DNA of 64,000 bases from Actinoplanes ianthinogenes. GTDB taxonomy: Bacteria > Actinomycetota > Actinomycetes > Mycobacteriales > Micromonosporaceae. The notes beneath the pieces are model-generated. The model was not told where the DNA came from. It did no database searches and saw only the letters and a list, made by a program, of their open reading frames with translations. Below, one piece after another: positions 59,415-64,000 of this stretch. Location of the stretch: contig NZ_AP023356.1 in the NCBI RefSeq assembly GCF_018324205.1, forward strand, positions 9,554,501 to 9,618,500. The letters run 5' to 3'. The position numbers and the translations under genes are program-made. Position 1 is the stretch's first letter. Every line of letters starts with the position of its first letter.

Positions 59415-60602
59415 CTATCCCTTGATCGTCGTCCAGGCCTGCGTCCAGGCCGAGTAGTCCTTGCAGGTCACGTCGGTGCGTCCGTCCACACACTGCGCGA
59501 GCGGCGTGGTCCAGTACCAGACCTGGTCGAAATACGTCTCGTCGTCCGCGTGGAACGTCGCGCAGTGGTTCTTGTCGGCGGTCTCGCCGCACGACAGCTT
59601 GTTCGCCGGCGCCTCGCCGAACCACTCCGCCACCTGCGCGTTGGCCTTCGGCGACACGATGTAGTTCATCCACAGGTAGCCGCAGTTCGGGTGCTTGGCC
59701 TTGGACGAGATCATCCAGGTGTCCGACCAGCCGGTCGCACCCTCGCTGGGCAGGATCGCCTCGACCGGCGCCTTGTCGGCCTCGGCCAGGTTCGCGATCA
59801 CCTGCCACGACGTACCGATCACCGAGTTGCCGGCCTTGAACGCCTGGACCTCCTTGGTGTAATCGGACCAGTACTCGCCGATCGTCTTGTTCTGCTCCTT
59901 GAGCAGATCCACCGAAGCCTGGAACTGCTTGTCGTCGAGCGCGTAGGGGTTCTTGATCCCCAGCTCGGGCTTGGTCTTCATCAGGTACAGCGCGGCGTCG
60001 GCGATGTAGATCGGCGAGTCGTACGCCGTGATCTTCCCGCTGTACGGCGAGTTGGCGTCGAACACCGCGCCCCACGAGGTCGGCGCCGGCTTGACCGTGT
60101 CGGTCCGGTACATCAGCAGGTTGGCGCCGCGCCCGTGCGGAATGCCGTAGGCGACCCCGTCCACCGAGTTCCAGGCCTTGTTCTTCAGGCCGTCGAAGAC
60201 GTCCTTGTAATTGGCGACCAGATCGGTGTTGACCGGCGCGACGTCCCCGCCGTAGATCAGCCGCAGCGACGCGTCCCCGGACGCCGACACCACGTCGTAG
60301 TCGCCGGTCTTCATCAGCGTGACCATCTCGTCCGAGGTCGCCGCCACCTTGTTGTTGACCTGGCAGCCGGTCTCCTTCTCGAACGGCGTCACCCAGTCGA
60401 CGCTCTTGTCGGTCGACCCGTCCTCGACATACCCGGCCCACGAAACGATAGTGACGGCGCCCTCACCGGTTCCGAGCGACCCCAGCTTGTCGATCTTCGG
60501 GACGGCGAGGCCGCCCGGACCGGAGCCGCCGCTCCCGTCACCGCCACCACCGCATGCGGCCAGCAGGAGCATGCCCGCCGCCAGAATCGCCGTTATCCGC
60601 AT
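59415..60602 (-). CDS. Polyamine-type ABC substrate-binding lipoprotein, PotD-like
   Basis: 395 residues from the ATG at 60600-60602. AAGMLLLAACGGGGDGSGG is a lipoprotein signal with the lipobox LLAAC. The mature domain has VTIVSWAGYVED, VTPFEKETGCQVNNKVAATSDE and WMNYIVSPKANAQVAEWFGEAPAN, typical of family 1 PotD/spermidine-type receptors. Several cysteines near the end (LSCGE, NHCATF, AQCVD, VTCKD) suggest disulphides, unusual for PotD. It binds the substrate outside the membrane and feeds the PotB/PotC-like pore. Confidence 0.9.
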   Translation of the reverse strand: MRITAILAAGMLLLAACGGGGDGSGGSGPGGLAVPKIDKLGSLGTGEGAVTIVSWAGYVEDGSTDKSVDWVTPFEKETGCQVNNKVAATSDEMVTLMKTGDYDVVSASGDASLRLIYGGDVAPVNTDLVANYKDVFDGLKNKAWNSVDGVAYGIPHGRGANLLMYRTDTVKPAPTSWGAVFDANSPYSGKITAYDSPIYIADAALYLMKTKPELGIKNPYALDDKQFQASVDLLKEQNKTIGEYWSDYTKEVQAFKAGNSVIGTSWQVIANLAEADKAPVEAILPSEGATGWSDTWMISSKAKHPNCGYLWMNYIVSPKANAQVAEWFGEAPANKLSCGETADKNHCATFHADDETYFDQVWYWTTPLAQCVDGRTDVTCKDYSAWTQAWTTIKG

Positions 60603-60613
60603 GGTTGTCTCCT

Positions 60614-61615
60614 TCATAGAACGGTCACGTGGTCGTCGTGCCAGCTCAGCCGGACCCGATGGCCGCGCGCGACCAGCGGGGCGCCGTTGTGGCGGTTCTG
60701 GGCGACGGCCACGACGCGGCTGCCCGCGTCGAGGTCGACGACGTATCGGGTGATCGGCCCGGCGTAGACGACCTCGGCGACCACGCCGTTGCCGTCCTCG
60801 TCGGCCGTGAGGTCGAGCTTCTCCGGGCGGATCGAGAAGGTGCCCTCGCGGCCCAGCAACGCCGTGGCCACCTCGCCGGTGAACACGTTGGAGGTGCCGA
60901 CGAAGCCGGCCACGAACGAGCTGGCCGGGTTCTCGTAGACCTCTTCCGGGGTGCCGACCTGGGCGATCGTGCCGGCGTCGAAGACCGCGACCCGGTCGCT
61001 CATGGTCAGTGCCTCGTCCTGGTCGTGGGTCACGAAGACGAACGTGATGCCGACCTCGCGCTGGATCGCCTTGAGCTCGACCTGCATCTGCTCACGCAGC
61101 TTCAGGTCGAGGGCACCGAGCGGCTCGTCGAGCAGCAGCACTCTCGGCCGGTTGACCAGCGCCCGGGCCAGCGCGACCCGCTGCCGCTGACCGCCGGACA
61201 TCGCCGACGGCTTACGGCCGCCGAAACCTTCCAGACGTACGGCAGCAAGCGCCTGCTCCGCCCGGTCACGTCGCTCCTTCTTGCCGACCTTGCGCACCTT
61301 CAGTCCGTACTCGACGTTCTCCAGCACGCTCAGGTGCGGGAACAACGCGTAGTCCTGGAAGACCGTGTTGACGTCGCGCTCGAACGGCGCCAGCCTCGTC
61401 ACGTCCCGGCCGGCCAGCTCGACCGTGCCCGCCGTGGGCAGCTCGAACCCGGCGATCATCCGCAACACGGTCGTCTTGCCGGAGCCGGACGGACCGAGCA
61501 TCGAGAAGAACTCGCCGTCGGCGATCTCCAGATCGACACCGGCCACCGCCTCCACGGCACCGAACGACTTGCGGAGCCCGGTGAGCCGGATCGCTGGGGT
61601 GGGTGTGTCGTTCAC
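60614..61615 (-). CDS. ABC transporter ATPase, PotA-like
   Basis: 333 residues. Walker A GPSGSGKTT, Q-loop VFQDYALFPHL, signature SAMSGGQRQRVALARAL, Walker B LLLDEPLGALD and H-loop FVTHDQDEA are all intact. The C-terminal TOBE-like domain has FSIRPEKLDL. First gene of the operon, 11 bases before the binding protein. It powers import of the polyamine-like substrate. Divergent from the GntR/FCD gene across a 113-base regulatory region. Confidence 0.94.
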   Translation of the reverse strand: MNDTPTPAIRLTGLRKSFGAVEAVAGVDLEIADGEFFSMLGPSGSGKTTVLRMIAGFELPTAGTVELAGRDVTRLAPFERDVNTVFQDYALFPHLSVLENVEYGLKVRKVGKKERRDRAEQALAAVRLEGFGGRKPSAMSGGQRQRVALARALVNRPRVLLLDEPLGALDLKLREQMQVELKAIQREVGITFVFVTHDQDEALTMSDRVAVFDAGTIAQVGTPEEVYENPASSFVAGFVGTSNVFTGEVATALLGREGTFSIRPEKLDLTADEDGNGVVAEVVYAGPITRYVVDLDAGSRVVAVAQNRHNGAPLVARGHRVRLSWHDDHVTVL

Positions 61616-61728
61616 GCTGATCCTCCGGCCCTTTCCTGCGAGGTGGCGAAAACGTATGGCGTCAGACTTTAAAGGTCAAGGGCGTCCGGTAACGGTCGGG
61701 TTAACGGGCATGGGGAACAATCAAGGGC
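61616..61728. promoter_or_regulatory. Divergent promoter region, ABC operon / GntR-type gene
   Basis: 113 bases, with an AT-richer core around CAGACTTTAAAGGTCAAGG (61663-61681) that contains the palindrome CTTTAAAG. It lies between the ATPase start and the regulator start, the expected place for a GntR-type operator controlling both. The exact site is not determined. Confidence 0.5.
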
Positions 61729-62460
61729 ATGGGCACGGACCGGACCAGCACGTCAGCACGGGTGTTCACGCCGCTCGACCCGCACAGCCGCGCGGAGACC
61801 GTGGTCCGGCGCCTCACCGACGCGATCACTTTCGGTCTGCTCACCGACGCCGAGCAGCTGCCCAGCGAGGCCGACCTGGCGGCGCAGCTCGGGGTTTCCC
61901 GGGTCACCGTCCGGGAAGCACTGGTCACCCTGCGGCAGCAGAACCTGGTGGAGACCCGCCGCGGCCGAGGCGGCGGCAGTTTCGTGCGGGCGCCGGCTGC
62001 CGGGCACGCGCCGTCGTTGCGCGCCCGGCTCGCCGCGATGAGCCTGCCCCAGCTGCGCGACACCGCCGACCACTACGCGGCGATCGCCGGCGCCGCGGCA
62101 CGCCTGGCCGCCCAGCGCGCCGACACGGACGACGTGCGGCGCATCCGGGAGGAGCTCGACGCCCGGGGCCGTCCGCTGCACCGGGTCGAGCGGGCCTTCC
62201 ACCTGGAGGTCGCCGCGGTCGCCCAGTCCGCCCGGCTGGCACACGAGGAAGTGGCGTTCGCGGCCGAGCTGGGGACCCTGCTCTGGTCACCGATCGTCCC
62301 GGCGGACGGCGACGCGTTCGATCCGCATGCCGACCACACGCGGATCGTGGACGCCATCGCCGCGGGCGACGACGACCGGGCACGCCGGCTCACCGAGGAC
62401 CACGTCGCGAGGGCCGTCGAACGTCTGGTAAACCTGCATCTGACGTTGGTCGACCCGTGA
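61729..62460 (+). CDS. GntR-family regulator, FCD type
   Basis: 243 residues. The N-terminal winged helix has AETVVRRLTDAITFGLL, LPSEADLAAQLGVSRVTVRE and LVETRRGRGGGSFV. The C-terminal helical FCD domain (about 95-240) has FHLEVAAVAQSARL and ends DDDRARRLTEDHV, with His residues for metal/ligand binding. It diverges from the ABC operon and leads the cache-domain gene by 31 bases, so it probably represses the transporter until its substrate is present. Confidence 0.92.
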   Translation: MGTDRTSTSARVFTPLDPHSRAETVVRRLTDAITFGLLTDAEQLPSEADLAAQLGVSRVTVREALVTLRQQNLVETRRGRGGGSFVRAPAAGHAPSLRARLAAMSLPQLRDTADHYAAIAGAAARLAAQRADTDDVRRIREELDARGRPLHRVERAFHLEVAAVAQSARLAHEEVAFAAELGTLLWSPIVPADGDAFDPHADHTRIVDAIAAGDDDRARRLTEDHVARAVERLVNLHLTLVDP

Positions 62461-62491
62461 CCGCCCCGTCGCACTAGCAAGGTGGGTCCTC

Positions 62492-63208
62492 GTGGGACAG
62501 ACGACTCTGGCCGGCCACGTCACGGCGCTCGCGGAGCAGGTCTTCGCGACCGCCGACGCGCTGCGCCGCGACGCCGAGGAGATCTTCGCGGCCGTGGACC
62601 ACCCGATCATCTCGGCCGATCTGACCCCGCTGCGCCCGCGGGTGATCGCCGCACTCGGCGGCCTGATCACCGGCGCCGGCGTGATCACCGTGCCGCTCAC
62701 CGACGACCTGCCCGGCCTGGAGTGGTGGATGGGCACCGGCCCGGAGCAGCGTTCCCGCCTGGTGCTCGACGTCGACCCGGACAGCGACACCTTCGTCGAC
62801 CTGGCCCGCCTCCCGTGGTTCGCGGTCCCGCGCGAGACCGGCCGGCGCCACGTCACCGGCCCCTACGTCGACTATGTCTGCGCCGAGGAGTACACCCTCA
62901 CCTTCACCGTCCCGGTCCGCGCGGGCGGCGAGGTCACCGGGATAGCCGGCGCGGACGTCACGGTCGGCGACCTGGAGCGCACCCTGCGGCCCGCGATGCG
63001 CGCCGCCCACGCCACGGTCGCCCTGGTCAACACGCAGGGCCGGATCATCGCGGGCAGCACCGCTCGGCACGTCACCGGTTCCTTGATCCGCGACCCGCAG
63101 ATCCGCGCCGCCCTCGGCGTCCGCACCGCCCAGGCCCTGCCCGGCGGCGTCCGCGTCGACCCCTGTCCCGCCCTGCCCCTCGCGGTCATCACCTGGGACC
63201 GCGCCTGA
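62492..63208 (+). CDS. Soluble cache-domain protein
   Basis: 238 residues from a GTG. The PDC/cache sensor fold is visible: GLEWWMGTG, FVDLARLPWFAVPRETGRRH, YVDYVCAEEYTLTFTVPVR and GIAGADVTVGDLERTLRPAM. The binding-pocket Trp, Tyr and Asp residues resemble amino-acid or amine-binding dCache proteins. Unusually, it has no signal peptide or membrane helix, so it would bind its ligand in the cytoplasm. It follows the GntR/FCD gene by 31 bases and lies across from the polyamine-type ABC operon, so it may catch or sense the same compound. Confidence 0.8.
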   Translation: MGQTTLAGHVTALAEQVFATADALRRDAEEIFAAVDHPIISADLTPLRPRVIAALGGLITGAGVITVPLTDDLPGLEWWMGTGPEQRSRLVLDVDPDSDTFVDLARLPWFAVPRETGRRHVTGPYVDYVCAEEYTLTFTVPVRAGGEVTGIAGADVTVGDLERTLRPAMRAAHATVALVNTQGRIIAGSTARHVTGSLIRDPQIRAALGVRTAQALPGGVRVDPCPALPLAVITWDRA

Positions 63209-63224
63209 GGCTGCCCGCGGGACC

Positions 63225-63782
63225 TCAGCCGCGCCGCGCGATCAGCAGCGACGAGGTCCACAGCGCGATCGCCGCCGGAAGCCCGACCACCACCCGCACC
63301 AGAGCGTCGTCCGATGCGGCGGCATACACGACCGCTCCCACCACGGCCACGGCGATCAGCAGCGCCCCGGTCGCCAGGTAGGTGCGGACGTCGAAAACCC
63401 GGGCGAGCGGCAGGAAGTGCAACCCCACGACGAGGCAGACGGCGGCCGGGATGAGACCCGGGTGTCCCGCGCGGACCAGACCGAACACCGCGATCAGGAT
63501 GAGCACCGCCTGGCCGACATTGACCAGGGTGAAGACCTGTCGCGAGTGCTCCGCGACCCGGCGCGTGGTGCCGCGTGCCACCGACTCGGCGGCCCATCGC
63601 AGCGCGACGACCAGCACCGCGATCGCCGTCGCCACGGCCGGCACCGCCAGTCCGATCGCGGCTGCCGCGGGGGAGACGCCAGTGGCCGCGAGAATGGCCC
63701 AGAAGAGACCGAAGCCGGTCATCACGAACACGCCCTGGGTGATCCCGTTGCGGCGATTGACGGTGTGTGATTCGGCGGACAT
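63225..63782 (-). CDS. Polytopic membrane protein, unknown function
   Basis: 185 residues with five or six hydrophobic helices (about 20-40, 42-62, 85-103, 107-123, 133-155, 160-178). A conserved-looking loop GLHFLPLARVFDVRTYL lies between helices 4 and 5, as in small actinobacterial membrane proteins of unknown role. It converges with the cache-domain gene, 16 bases apart. Confidence 0.7.
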   Translation of the reverse strand: MSAESHTVNRRNGITQGVFVMTGFGLFWAILAATGVSPAAAAIGLAVPAVATAIAVLVVALRWAAESVARGTTRRVAEHSRQVFTLVNVGQAVLILIAVFGLVRAGHPGLIPAAVCLVVGLHFLPLARVFDVRTYLATGALLIAVAVVGAVVYAAASDDALVRVVVGLPAAIALWTSSLLIARRG

Positions 63783-64000
63783 CCGGGCACTTTATCGCGG
63801 CCCCGAAACACGGTTCCGGGAGCGAATCACGCGACGCCGAGTAACCGCCCCGCCACCATGTGACGGCTATCTCCCCCACCGTCGGCTATCCGGCACCCCG
63901 GAGAGCCATTCCGGCCTACCGGGTGCGATCAAGATCTGTCAAGATGACTGCCTTAACGCAGACATTTAAAAATTTGATCGACTCGACAGGCAACTTCTCG
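63783..64000. other. Upstream/intergenic region at the right edge
   Basis: No gene is supported. The right half contains an AT-rich patch (ACATTTAAAAATTTGATCGA, 63961-63980) of promoter-like composition, and paired GATCAAGATCT/GTCAAGAT copies at about 63926-63944. A gene may start just past the edge. Confidence 0.4.

Noticed and set aside
1..64000. tRNA, rRNA and riboswitch search
   Set aside because: Reading both strands, I found no cloverleaf with a T-loop GTTCGA core, no rRNA signature and no recognisable riboswitch; absence by eye is not proof.

Overview
The window reads as chromosomal DNA of a very high-GC actinomycete. Most genes use G/C at third codon positions, many start with GTG, and the content points to the Micromonosporaceae, probably Actinoplanes or a close relative: ricin-lectin secreted enzymes, a GH54 arabinofuranosidase, DUF1996 secreted proteins, DivIVA-type motifs, FHA membrane proteins and many ECF sigma factors and VOC proteins. 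The genus is an inference. No rRNA, tRNA or CRISPR array was seen.

Region by region. 1-11.9 kb: accessory housekeeping. It holds an incomplete helical-repeat gene at the left edge, an SDR, a secreted hydrolase interrupted by an amber codon, an FHA-domain membrane protein, a frameshifted remnant, a coupled pair ending in an RmlD-like reductase, a serine-less alpha/beta hydrolase, a two-domain VOC protein, an ECF sigma factor, an MFS pump and a CPBP protease. 12.1-14.4 kb: a large secreted lectin/beta-helix protein. 14.4-25.6 kb: the most interesting block. It has a single-gene TIR-CHAT-NB-ARC-TPR protein, a secreted CAP protein, and then a minus-strand operon of HExxH metallopeptidase, trypsin-STAND-WD40 giant, Trypco1 partner and lipoprotein, ending in a strong hairpin. 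These have the architecture of NTPase-controlled immune or conflict systems.

25.7-32.1 kb: two flavin monooxygenases (the first frameshifted), an S24-like protein, a NADAR N-glycosidase, small membrane proteins, a protein built from four DivIVA-like motifs, a DUF6582-like protein and a SUKH-like protein. 32.4-34.8 kb: an arsenical/oxyanion operon (ArsR-arsenate reductase fusion, VOC, ChrA) behind a palindromic ArsR-type operator, with a 63-bp tandem duplication at one gene junction. 35.5-41.5 kb: a NarL-type two-component pair, an mraY gene outside any visible division/cell-wall cluster, a CheY-like receiver and a GGDEF-EAL protein. 41.9-42.0 kb: a 169-bp foldback element resembling a MITE.

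42-47.5 kb: YciI, a PNPOx oxidase, a lone contractile-injection-type baseplate J protein fused to a BNR propeller, and an MFS pump with a 48-bp duplication at its 3' end. 47.5-49.5 kb: an AT-richer, probably horizontally acquired AIPR (abortive-infection/phage-resistance) gene. 49.6-57.7 kb: secreted DUF1996 and GH54 proteins (the latter behind LacI-type operators), an SDR, an ECF sigma factor, a DHFR-like reductase, an acyltransferase and an SRPBCC protein behind twin palindromes. 57.7-63.2 kb: a complete spermidine/putrescine-type ABC operon, divergent from a GntR/FCD regulator and a soluble cache-domain protein that probably sense its substrate.

The strongest leads are the two STAND-type systems at 14.4-25.6 kb, the AIPR island, the foldback element, the orphan baseplate-propeller fusion and the two gene-end tandem duplications.
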